Positions 46,880-59,541 of a stretch of 64,000 nt of DNA are shown piece after piece. The stretch lies in assembly GCF_963259705.1 (NCBI RefSeq), contig NC_081844.1, positions 108,314,965 to 108,378,964 on the forward strand, written 5' to 3'. Both the position numbers and the translations under genes were made by a program. How positions within the stretch are numbered: position 1 is the first letter of the stretch; every line of letters begins with the position of its first letter. Source of the DNA: Myotis daubentonii. Its lineage: Eukaryota; Chordata; Mammalia; Chiroptera; Vespertilionidae. Below the pieces are notes generated by a model. The model ran no database searches. It worked only from the letters and a program-made list of their open reading frames with translations, and was not told the DNA's origin.

Positions 46880-49800
46880 GTGGGGCACGTGTGTTTGGGT
46901 TGCTGAGTTGGTTGGCTGGTTGGCTGGCTGGGAAATAAAGGCCCCACTCACCAGACTTCAGACGGTTCTCATGTTCGGCTAAAGATCCAAGTTGCGTAGT
47001 GTCATGGGCCTTTGGGACCAGAACCCCTGTTGTGTCCTCACCAAGGCAGGCTGGTCAGGTTCACACAAGGGTGGGCTCCCAGCGGTTTCCAGGAGCCCAG
47101 AATGGGCCATGCCCTCCACTGCTTGCCCGGAGGGGGGCACCGTGTCCTGTGGCAGGTTCTCTGCCCTTTGGGGCTGTGATGATGTGCTGGCTGATCCCTG
47201 AGTTCCGGGCAGGCCCTCTGCTCACATCCCACCATGGAGACGAGCCCGAGTAACCTGCTGGCAAGGGCCTGGCCTCCCCAGGCAGCCCAGGCCTAAAGCC
47301 CGTGCCTGCCTACACCCTCAGCGCTGGAACCCCGTGGGTGGCTTCTGCGAGAAGCTCCTGCCGAGTGACCGCTGGCTGTGGAGCGACGTGAGTGGGCTCC
47401 AGCATCGGCCGCTGGATGGGGTGGCACTGCCCTCGCCGCACTGGGAATGGGAGTCCGACTGGTACGTGGATGAGAACTTTGGAGGGGAGCCCACCGAGAA
47501 AGGGGTAGGTGAACTTGGTTCCTGGCGTGGCTCCACATGGGAAGGGAATGCTTTGGGCTTAGACCGTCCCCTCAGTGCTGGCCCCAGTGTCCTGTGGCAG
47601 CCGACCCCAGCCTTTGCCCTGCATGCACCCCACTTTCTGCACAGAATCGGTGGGGATCAGTGCTGTTCCTCCTTCTGCCTGCTCCCCTCTTCCTCAGTCC
47701 TATCACTTCCTTCCCCCAGAGCCTTACAGAGCGGCCCCACCTTGTATTTCAGGGGTGGACATATGCCATGGACTTTCCTGCCACTTACACGAGGGACAAG
47801 AAGTGGAATTCTTACGTGAGGCGGCGGAGGTGGATCCGGTACAGGAGATACAAGTCCCGCGACACCTGGGCCAAGGTCGGAGCCTGCCTGTGGCCTGGGG
47901 GTGGGGCAGGGCCCACAGCAGTCCCGCTGCTGGGAGGATCACATGGACCCTCATTTCTGCCTTCCTGCCTGTGCACAGAGGGTGCCACCCCCACACTGGG
48001 ACCTGGCCTTTGTCTCCTGGTAACACTGTGGCACTGTGTGTCCCTTCCTCTGGGAGATGGCCACATGAGGAGGCAGGCCAGATTGGCCTAGGACAGCACA
48101 AAACCTGTCCTGACCCTGGTCTCCGGTTGCCCTGTCCCAGAATGAGGCTCAGTCTGTGCACGTCTTCCTCCCTTATTCCTGAACTAGAAGCCCGGTACAC
48201 AGAATGCATGCACGGTAGGGTCCTTAGGCCTGGCCGGTGATCAGGGCTGATGGCGACCTTCCGGCTGCCAGCCTAGGCCTCCCTTCGTTCTGCTCCGCCC
48301 CCTGGTGGTCGGCATATGTCATAGCAAGCAATAGAACTCCCAGCCGAACTCCTGTGGGGACACTTTGCATATGAGACTGTTATATGTATAGACTAGAGGC
48401 CCAGTGCATGAAATTCATGCACGGGGAGGGAGGGGGGCAGTCCCTCAGCCTGGCCTGCACCCTCTCCAATCTGGGACCCCTCGGGGGATATCCGATTGTT
48501 GGTTTAAACTGGCAGTCAGACATCCCCCTTGCAATATGGGACCGCTGGCTCCTAACCACTTGCCTGCCTGCCTGCCTTCCTGCCTGATCATCTCTAACCC
48601 CTCTGCCTGCCTGATCGCCCCTAACCCCTCTGCCTGCTTGCCTGATCGCCCCCAACCCCTTTGCCTGCCTGCCTGATCGCCCCTAACCCCTCTGCCTGCA
48701 TGCCTGATCACCCCAACTGCCTCTGCCTGCTGACCTGATCGCCCCTACCTTGCCCCCCTGCCAGCCTGATCGCCCCTAACTTGCCCCCCTGCCGGCCTGA
48801 TCGCCCCTACCTTGTGCCCCTGCTAGCCTGATCACCCCTAACTTTCTCCCCTGCTGGCCTGATCGCCCCTAACCACCTCTGCCTCACCCAGGCCTAAACC
48901 ACAGTCTGGCCTCCCTCTGCGGGAGGCAACGTGGCCAATTGGAAAGGCGCTGCCCCCATCACCCTGCTGCTGCTGCCATTGCCAGCTGCCATGGCTGCCT
49001 GAGCCAGGGCCCTTGGGTGCGGTCTCTCCCACACGGCGCTGGCCCTAGGCCCTCACAGCTGCTGTGGCTTTGTCCGGATGGACGTCAGGAAGATGTTCTG
49101 CTCTAATTAGCATATTACCCTTTTATTAGTATGGATGAGCCACTTTGGCTCGTGTATTGTTTTTGTGACCTAGACACACCTCCCAGCTTAGGCACATGAG
49201 GCCTGGACTGGGTTCTACGTGGCCTTCGAATGAGGGGAAGGCCTTGAGCCCTCACCAGTCCTCTCTAGAGACTCCATGCTTTCAGGTGGACCCTTTGAGC
49301 TCCCGTTGGGCTGGGAGCAGCCCAGAGAAAAGGGCTTACCCCGTGGGGCTACCTTCTGTGATCGGCCCCCTCTTGGTGGGGGATGGAGTCGCAGCGTGCA
49401 GGTCACTGCAAAGCACAGAGCCAAGACCCTGTGTGTGCAGCCTCCTTCCTTGCTGGAGCAGCAGTGACCACTCGGGGATGGCAGCGGAGCCTGGTGGCCG
49501 GCAGAGGGAGGCCAGGGCAGAGAGGACCCAGGGGCAGGAACCCGGTGTTCTGATGTGCCCTCTCTGTGAAGTCAGGCAGCTGTGCGCTGAGGTGGAGCAT
49601 GAAGGCAGCGTGCTGAGGGCCTGTGGCACAGACTGGTTCAGGGCAGCTGTCTACCAGGAGGGGAACAGTGCCATCTGTCGGCCCACGTGCCCACAAGGTC
49701 TGACTGCCACTGCCTCCACCTGTTTCAGATCCCTTCGAAGGATGACCCCAAACAACTGCCCGACCCCTTCAACGACCTCTCTGTTGGGGGGTGGGAGATC

Positions 49801-52800
49801 ACAGAGGAGCCCGTGGGCCACCTGTCCGTGTGGGCTGTGTCTCTGCAGGGAAAGGTAAGGCCTGTGGCCCCTGCGCCTTGAGCAGGGGTGGCTGAGGGGG
49901 TGGCCACAGTCAGGAGTGGACAGGAGATAAGTCGGCCTTCGTTGTCCTCCCAGAGGTGGAGGAAGGAGGGGGGCTGCCCCTGAGACCTCCTCGCCTCCTG
50001 TCCCCACAGCAGGTGGCTTTTATCAGGGTCCCCATAATTGCCCTTTCTGTGAATCCTGCTGTCCTGTTGACCCCTGGATTCTACTCCTCCCAGAAGCCTC
50101 TGACCTCCCACCCTACTCCTGCCCTGGCCTGTCCTCCTCTGAGCCCCCAAAGCACTGACCAGTGCCCACCCTGGGCTCAGATGCCATCAGTATAGTCTCC
50201 TCAGACAGACTCAGAGTTCCCTGCCAATTCCCTGTGGCACCTCCACACCAGTCTCTAGAAGTATTGCTGGTGGGTGGGCGAAGGGGGATGGGCAGGTGGG
50301 GAGGCATGGATGGATGGATGGATGGATGGGTGGGTGGAAGGATAGGTGGATGGATGGATGGGTGGGTGGGTGGGTGGGTGGGTGGGTGGAAGGATAGGTG
50401 GATGGATGGGTGGATAGATGGGTGGATGGATGGGTGGATGGGTGGAAGGGTGGAAGGATAGGTGGGTGGATGGATGGATAGATGGGTGGGTGGGTGGAAG
50501 GATAGGTGGATGGATGGATGGATAGATGGATGGATGGGTGGAAGGATAGGTGGGTGGATGGATGGGTGGGTGGGTGGATGTTTGGAGAGGAGAGGAGAGG
50601 AGACCCTTTTCTCAAGGAGTTTGTAAATTAAACAAAGGAATAAAACCAACCTGACTATAGCAACAACATAGGTGGCCCTGAGTGGGATGACCCAACACTT
50701 ACTCATGACTATTCAATCCTCCGTTCCACAAACTGACCAAAATCCTCTGGTTGGCTTTGGGACAGTCACGGCAGGCTTTTATCAGGCTTACCTCTGGGGT
50801 CCTGTTTGGCCCTGGCTTCAGTCAACCACAGTGTTTCTGAGCCATGCTGCAGGACCTGGCCTGGGACAGAGCCCCCACCGAGGGGCCACGCCCACCTGGA
50901 AGCAAAGAGAAGGGAGAATGGGGGCTCAAGAGCACTGTTTGTGCTGCCAGCTGTAAGCCAGTGCTGCCCTGCACTAGTCCTGTGGTCCGTAAAAGCTGTG
51001 ACCAGGACCCTGACTAGCTGGGCTCCAGGAGAAGATGGGAGACGGGGGGGGGGGGGGGGCCAGACCAGCAGGTAGCAGAGGGAGGCTGTCCAGGCCTAGT
51101 TCTGCAGTGCGGGCTGTAGGGCGAGGTGACAGGTTGAGAGGCCACGGTGCCCAATATGGAGACAGGTCCCAGGAGGGGGCCCCCAGCCCTCTAGACCACA
51201 CAGCCATATGCAGCCCCCTCCAGATGAAACGTGCCAGGCAGTGCGGACAGTATGATCAGGTGGCTCAGTCTTAAATATTTGATTATGCTCACTGTCCTCA
51301 GGTTAAAGAGAAAAATAAGTGATTTTCTTTTTATTGATTTGATAGAGAAGGAGGGAGAGGGATAGAGAGATAGAAAAATCAATGATGAGAGAGAAACATT
51401 GATCGGCTGCCTCCTGCACACCCCCCACCAGGGACCAAGTCCGAAACCCGGGCACGTGCCCTGATCAGAATCGAACCATGACCTCCCGCTTCATGGGTTG
51501 ACACTCAACCATTCACCCACACTGGCCAGGCACCTTAGACATTCCTACGAAGGGGAGTGGTCAGCTCCGCCTAGAGACAGGTGTTTTGAGAGCTTGTCGC
51601 CACTAGAGTGTGCAGGACGCCCAAGCTGGGGCTGAGTTCTCACTGGGCACATGGGTGAGTGAGGAGGGTGTTACCCCTAGGACAGTGGAAATCCAGGTGT
51701 GGCATTTTTAGCAGCCGGGAGAGATCACCGCCCCTGGCACTCTGGGCCCTGGTCTCCCAGGACTGCACCGATGCTTGGCCTGTGCGTGTGCTGACGCACA
51801 TGCAGCCTAGCTTGGGCAGCTGGTTTTTTCACAGAGTCCTGGCCTGACCCCGCTGGACCCTTCCTGTGGGTTTCTCTCACTCAGGTGTGGTACAGAGAGG
51901 ACGTCAGCCACCCCAACCCAGAAGGCTCATCGTGGTCCCACGTGGACACTCCGGGGGAGGTGGTCCAGATTAGCTGTGGGCCTCACGACCTCCTGTGGGT
52001 CACGCTCTGGGAGGGGCAGGCCTTGGTTCGAGAAGGAATCAACAGGAACAACCCCAAAGGTGGGAGCCCTACACCCTTACAGGGAGGGGGTGCCCAGCTT
52101 TTCCCTATGCGCTTGCTGATGGGGACCCTGTGCTTTCTTCTGGGGTCGAGTAGGAAGTTCCTGGTGCCTAGTGGAGCCTCCCACCTCTGAAAACGGCATC
52201 ATGCACATCTCCGTGGGAGTGGGCGTGGTCTGGGCCGTCACCAAGGACCGGAAAGTAAGGCCGGGTCGAAGGGGGGCTGGGTCCCAGGACTCTGTTTCAC
52301 ATTGAGGGTGGTGTGTGTTTTGTTCTTTTGTCCTGAACCCTTGAGCAAATTAGCCAAGCACCCTGCACTGTCTGTCACGTCTGAGATGTCTGGCACCTGC
52401 AGAATCCTGCCTGCTCGGGCCCTGTACCAAGTGCAGCACAGCTGCACAGGCCGTAACATCTCCAGGAGTCAGAAGCTGATTTTCTAAAACCCTCACTTCA
52501 TTGGTTGCCTCCCCCTGCTCCTGTTCATGCTTATCATTTTTATTTATTATTTGTCCCCATTGATTATTAGAGAGTGGAAGAGAGAGAGAAAAGAGAGAAA
52601 CGTCAATAAGAGAGCGAAACATTGATGTGAGAGAGACATATTGATTGGTTGCCTCCCGCACGTGCCCCAACCAGGGCCAGGGACAAACCCGCAACTGAGG
52701 TACATGCCCTTGACCAGGAATCGAACCCAAGACCCTTCGGTCCCTGGGCCGAAGCTCTAACCACTTAACAAAACCAGCCAGGGCTTGTCATTTTTATTTT

Positions 52801-55800
52801 ATCAGAAGCAAGACCAATAAAATACAGGCAGTCCTCAGGTTATGTCGGACTCGACGTATGTCGTTTCGTGGTTATGTATGTCATTTCGTGGTTATGTCAC
52901 CATCTCCCATTTACAGCATTTATTAAAAAGTTCCGTCATTTTGACATATGTACATATGTGCTTTATGTTTTTTATTATTTAGTTACCACAAGTAAAGATC
53001 AGGAATTGTTCTCTTTTAAATTTTTTTACTGTTTCACTTCGTTGCTGCTGTGTCTGTGCTCCATGTGAGTGACGTAGGTGCTTATGTAGGTGGGTTCCAA
53101 CTTACAGCGAAAATCGCGTTACGTCACCGTAGGAACTGATCTCTGACGTAACCCGAGGACCTACTGTAAGCTGATTTCAGGTTGCTTACAAGTTCTCTAA
53201 CCCCACCCACATCCATCCAGGGCATCCCTACCATCCAGGGGGACGGGTCGCCCACACATCCGATCCATCTCCAGTGAAGCTCCAGAGCCTCAGGCCACAC
53301 GCCCCTGGGAAAGTACAGAGGGGCTACCCCCCCCAGGTCCCTGAGCACCCCACTCTCAGAGCAACAGATTAAATGAGCAGCAAATTCGATTAAATGAGCA
53401 GTGTGCTCAGTCTAAGACAAATATTTGATTATGTGTGAGCTAAGGTGGGGGTTGCAGAGGTCCATGGGATGGGGTGTCACTGGTCAGGCTCATAGGTCAG
53501 AGTCTGGATTTGAGATGGAGTATGTGCCCCTCGCTCCCTCAACCCCCTCCCGGCTCTCACTGCACCAAAAAGCCGACACCTGCTGCTACCTGCTGCCAAC
53601 AGGTGCCACTAGTATCTGAACCGGTGGGGAGAAGATTCTAGAACAGTGATGGCGAACCTTTTGCGCTCGGCGTGTCAGCATTTTGAAAAACCCTAACTTA
53701 CCTCTGGTGCCGTGTCACATATAGAAATTTTTTGATATTTGCAACCATAGTACAACAAAGACATACTTTTGATATTTATTTTATATATTTAAATGCCATT
53801 TAACAAAGAAAAATCAACCAAAAAAATGAGTTCCCGTGTCACCTCTGACACGTGTGTCATAGGTCCGCCATCACTGTTCTAAAATGACTCAGGCAGCGTT
53901 GTCTCCTAGAGAAACAATGCCCTGAGCTGGAGAATGGACAGGAAGCCACCAGGACAAGTGTGACGGGGGCAAGTGACCCTCAGCCCAGAGGGATGTGGGC
54001 AAGAGGCACGGGGTGAACGTTTCCTTCCTGAAGGATGTGTTGTGCTCATTTTCGGCGTGAACCACAGGGTCAGATGATTCATGTTCGTCTTTCGCTTTAA
54101 TTAAGAACAAAACACCTCACCTGTGTCAGTGGCATTCCAGGGAGGCATTTATTTCTGACTTTCCCAGGTGTGGTTCCGCAGAGGCGTCAACTCTCACAAC
54201 CCCCGTGGCACCAGCTGGATCGAGATGGTTGGAGAAATGACTATGGTGGACGTGGGGCTCAACGACCAGGTGTGCGCGTGGTTCCGAGCCTTGCTTCCTG
54301 GGGGCGGGTCTCAGAATGGGGGCTCCTGATGCTTCCTTCCCACATCTCTTCCTGGTGCCCCCATGGGTGGGGGGGCAGCACCTCCACACTCTCCCAGCCT
54401 TTGTCCCAGAGCCCCCGCCCTGCCTTGGGTCACCACCACCCCCACAGGACCCCCAGAGCAGGGACAGTGAGCACAGATCTGGGGGAGAGACATGCATCCC
54501 AGAGACGGGAGGACTTCGGTTGAGAAATATTTGGGGGAAATCAGACCACTAGGGAAGGATGGAGCCGATCTTCCCGACTTTCTAGATGCAGGGTCTCTTC
54601 AACCTCACCTGTGTAGTTCACACAGTGGAGCCTCCTCCTCATACATAATGAGGTTTTGGTGATTTTTAAGACTCGACGTGTGAAGGTGACGTGTGCCCCC
54701 TGTTGCACTGTTATGGAAGCTCTCCCAGGGGTTCTGGCCCTCCTCCCACCCGCCCCAGTGAGCTGTGTACACAGCGGTCAGGGGCGAGGCAGGCGCCAGC
54801 AGGTGCACACAGGGATGGAGCACGAGGCCAGCCCGCCTGGCGGAGGCCCGGGAGCCCTCCTGGCAAGGCCTCCTGGGCCAAGGCTCTGCCAAGCCCGGCT
54901 GGGGCCCATCAGGCACCCCAAGTCTAGGCTCGAAATGGTTGTTCCCTGGGTCTCTCCCCTGGGCCCTTCGGCTGCCCAGCACCCCTTCCTCGGCGCCCAG
55001 AGGCAGAGGGAAGGAGCGTCCTGGCCACCTTTCCCATGGAAAAGGAGGCCAGGATCAAGGAGGTTATTTTACTTAAAGACCAGGACCACCCTCTGTGTTC
55101 ACTGGGAACAGCTTCCCTCCCACCAGAGACACAATGAGGACATGGGTGGACTTCGTGTCCCAGCCCAGCGCCCACCAGCACCACCACCTCCTCTGGCCCC
55201 GGGTCTGCCTGCAGGTCGAGGAGCCGCACAGGCCCTGTTTCTCCTGAGCTTGGTGCCGAGCCCTCACCCAACTTCGTGAATTTTACCTCTGCGCCCGCCC
55301 ACGGCCACGCCATCCACCTTCCTCCCTCCCCCAGCACACGTGTAAACACCCCCCACCGCATGTACATGCCATCCACCTTCCCCCCAGCACACCTGTACAC
55401 CCCCCACCGCATGTACATGCCATCCACCTTCCCCCCAGCACACGTGTACACCCCCCACCGCATGTGCATGCCATCCACCTTCCCCCCAGCACACGTGTAC
55501 ACCCCCCACCGCATGTACATGCCATCCACCTTCCCCCCAGCACACGTGTACACCCCCCACTGCATGTACATACCATCCACCTTCCCACCAGCACACGTGT
55601 ACACCTCCCACCGCATGTACATGCCATCCACCTCCCCCCAGCACACGTGTACACCCCCCCACCGCATGTACATGCCATCCACCTTCCTCCCAGCACACGT
55701 GTGCACACCCCCCACTGCATGTACAGACTCTCCCCCACCCCATCCTCCTCCCCCACCCCAACGGGAGGAGAGCCCCCAGGTCTGCCCGGCTTCCCACCAG

Positions 55801-58800
55801 CAGTACCTCTGTTCCAGGTCTGGGGCATCGGCTACGAGGACCGGGCCGTGTACTTCCGGCAGGGCATCACCCCGAGCGAGCTCAGTGGGAAGATGTGGAA
55901 GGCCATTGTCGCCAGTCGTGTGTGTGACCGGTCACACTCCGGCAGCTCCTCCAGTCTCCTCAGGTGATCCCAGGGGCGGGGCATGGAGGAATCGGGCGGG
56001 AAAGGGCTGCCGTGGCCTCGGTGGGCAGTGCCTGGAGGACGCCGCCGCCCAGCCTCTCAACAGGACGCTGAGCCTCATCTTGGGCAGGAAAAACGGCAGC
56101 CTGTGGGTCTCCCCTTCCTGTGCCTGGTGTTGAGGCTGGGTGGGAGGGAGGCTGGGATGTGCCTGTCCCTATTGGAGCCTCGGATTGTCCCTGAGCAGGA
56201 CTGGCCTGTTGGTTCTGGCATCTCAAGGTCAGCGGGGGAAAGGCCTCTTTGCAGGTGGATGCTCAGGGATGAGGATGGACGGTCTCTCTCCTCGGGAGCT
56301 GGGGCTTCAGCCTGGGGCATGCCCCAGACTCTTTGGGGACTTGTTCCCTGGGTGTTTTCCAGGCCCCGCCCCCAGAGCATCTGTTTCTGTAGATACGGGC
56401 ACCCGAGATTTTGTTTCTTGCTCCGGCCCCAGGTGTGCTCCTGCCTCAGTCCTGGGGCCGCGCACTGAGGTCCTTGGCTCTAGAGGGTGTGGGTGAGTCC
56501 CAGCTCTGCCCACCGGCGCTTAGAGTGCAGGCAGGTGATTTAGCATCGGCTCCGCTCCGCAGGGGAGTGCCCACAGTGCTTACCTGCTTGTCGTGCGGCA
56601 CATGGGACCTCACACGGTGCTCCCCAGCCCGCCAGGTTCCTGTCTGCAGCCTGGACCCTCCCACAGCCTGGTGGTCATTGTACCACCAGCTGAGAGGGCC
56701 AGGAGGCCAGCCAGGCAGGGTTTCCCCCCACTTACCGGAAGTTTCCATCTCAGCTGGTGGTTCTCACGCTGAGCAGCACATTGGAATCAGCTGAGAAGCT
56801 TCTGAAACTACTGATGCCAAAAATCTGCCCGACCTTGCAGTCGGCAGTGGCTTCTTAAATACAACAAAAGCACAAGAAACAAAAGGAAAGATAGATTGGA
56901 CTTCATCAAAATAAAAAGTTTTATGCACCAAAGCACACTATCAAGAGAGTGAAAAGATAATTCAATGGGAGAAAATATTTGCAAAGCATATATTTGACAA
57001 GGGCCTAGTATCTAGAATACACATCAAGAACTCTTACAGCGTGACAAGGACAAACAACCCAATTTTAACATGTTAAGCACCAGGTCAGTCACCGGTGACT
57101 GACACTGTACTTTCTGTCCGGAAGACAAAACAGGCTGGGCGCTTAATGTGTTAAAAGGGCAATGACTTGAATGCATTTCTGCAGAGTAGATACGTGAATG
57201 ATCGGCAAGCGCAGGGAAAGATGCTAGGTGTCATCAGTTATTGGGGAAATGCAAGTCAGGGCCCAGGTGAGATACCACTGCACACCCACCAGAACAGCTG
57301 TGATCCAAAAGAAAGACAGTAAAAGTGTTGAGATGTGGAGGAATTAGAACTCTGTACACAGCTGGCAGGAATTAAGCGTTGGGAAGCAGTCTGGCAGTTC
57401 CTCGGGAAATTAAAGATAGAGTCACCTTGTGATGAGCAGTTTCGCTCCTAGACAAGTACCTGAAAGAATTAAAAACAGGTGCTCACACAAAACATGTGTG
57501 CGAATGTTTGTAGAAGCAGGACTCACTACTGCCAGAAGGTGGAAACAACCCGAATGTCCATCATTGGGTGAATGGATAAGTAAAACAGGGTCTAGCCATA
57601 AAGTAGAACATCACTCAGCAATAAAAAGGAATGAAATACCACCCTGGCTGGTGGTTCTCAGTGCTTAGAGTGTCGGCCCGAGCACCTAAGGCTCCAGGGT
57701 TCCATTCCCAGTCAAGAGCACATACCTGGGTTGCAGGTTCTATCCACAGCCCTGGTCAGGACATGTGAGGAAAGCAACCAATTGACGTGTCTTTCTCACA
57801 TTGATGTTTCTCTCTGTTTCTCTTCCCCTTCCTTCCTCCCTTCCACTCTCTCTAAAAACCAATGGAAAAAATATCCTCAGGCGAGGACTAACTAACTAAC
57901 TAAATAAATAAAAAGGAATGGCCTGCCCAGTGTGGCTCAGTGGTTGAGCGTCGACCTATGAACCAGGAGGTCACGGTTTGATTCCTGATTGGAGCACATG
58001 CCTGGGTTGTGGGCTCATTCCCCAGTGTGGAGCATGCAGGAGGCAGCCGATCAATGATTTTCTCTCTCATCATTGATGTTTCTATCTCTCCCTTCCTCTC
58101 TGAAATCAATAAAAATATCTATATATATAAAAGGCTAACATGCTAAGTGTCCGACTGTCTGGGTAATGACATCACATAGCAATGCCCGACTCCCTCTCCC
58201 TAGCGACTAGCCAGGGGTGGGCAAACTTTTTGACTCGAGGGCCACAATGGGTTCTTAAACTGGACTCAGAAGAAGGAGCTGCAGCCCTGTTTCCCGACGT
58301 TGCCATGTTAACACTGCTGCTGGTGAAGGAGCGGAGGGGAGAGCAAGAGAACCCTCTGCTCTTTCGGCTCCGCGGGCCGGATAGAACAGCCGAACGGGCC
58401 GGATCCAGCCCGCAGGCTGTAGTTTGCCCACGGCTGGACTAGCCTCTTTACAGTTTCTTCAGCCCAGGAACACGACTTGCTTTATAGCCAGGTGAAAACA
58501 TTTCACACTGTAACCAAATGTCTGTGAAGTGTTTTCACATGCCTCATCTCATTTGATCCTCACAGAAGTCCTGCAGTAGGTAGATAGGAGACTCGGTGGA
58601 ATCCTATTTTCTTTTCATTAGCCGGAAAACGGAGATTTAGAAAGCTTAGAAACTGGACCCGACTGAAAAAAAGTAAGAAATGGTGGACATTGACAATGAC
58701 TTCAGGTTTTCTCACTGCGCAGAATATAAGTAAACACTGCTGCAGTTAAATATTTCACCCTTGGTTCTCCCTGTGTGATCTATAATAATAATCTGCTTTG

Positions 58801-59504
58801 TGTTGATATTTACTGCTGTGTTGCTGACAATTACCTGAAAGAGAAGTTGGGGTGCTTCACTGGGCTAGAAAAAGTTTAGCTAAATCAGAAAGCAGGTCTA
58901 ATTAAGCAAGTGTATCTATATATTTATATAAAAGGCTAAGTTGACTCACTTTAAATGTATAGCATTGTGCTATACATATAAAGCTCTTGCTGGCGCCATT
59001 CGCACACATGTGTTTTGATCTGTCATTGTTGATCGTGAATTTGGTTGATACTTCTATTATACAGAAAGGACGAATAGAGATATTAAAATATTTCTTCTAA
59101 TTAATTTCCTTTCAATGTGCGTGAATTTGTTCACCAGGCCACTCGTATTAAAAGTAAATAAATAAAAAGCAACGAAGTACTGCCACCAGCCACAACATGG
59201 GTGAACCTTGACATCATTATACTGAGTCAAAGAAGCCAGTCCCAAAAGGTTGCATTTTGTATGATGTCATTTGCATGAAGTGTCCAGAATAGGCAAATCC
59301 ATAGAGACAGAAAGCACATTAGTGGTTGCCAGGAAGCTGGGCAAGAGGAGGATGAAGAGTGACTCAGTGGTACAGTGTTTCCATTTGGAGTGATGAGAAG
59401 GTTCTGGAACTGGGTTGTGGTGATGGTGGCACAACATTATGAATATACTTAATGCCACTGCATTGCATGATTTAAAATGGTAAACTTTACATCACACATA
59501 TTGT

Positions 59505-59541
<37 letters not shown>

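Larger units (their letters stand above)
49855..51884 (+). other. TECPR1: TECPR1 intron 5
   Basis: Contains the TGGA/TGGG repeat, a poly-G run (51044-51058) and one Ves-like SINE. Otherwise unique. Confidence 0.6.

Noticed and set aside
50304..50580. CRISPR-like or coding repeat array
   Set aside because: Simple TGGA/TGGG tetranucleotides without spacers, in a vertebrate intron.
55276..56133. 285-residue open frame across exon 9
   Set aside because: It reads the 51-bp repeat and then crosses TECPR1 exon 9 in the wrong frame.
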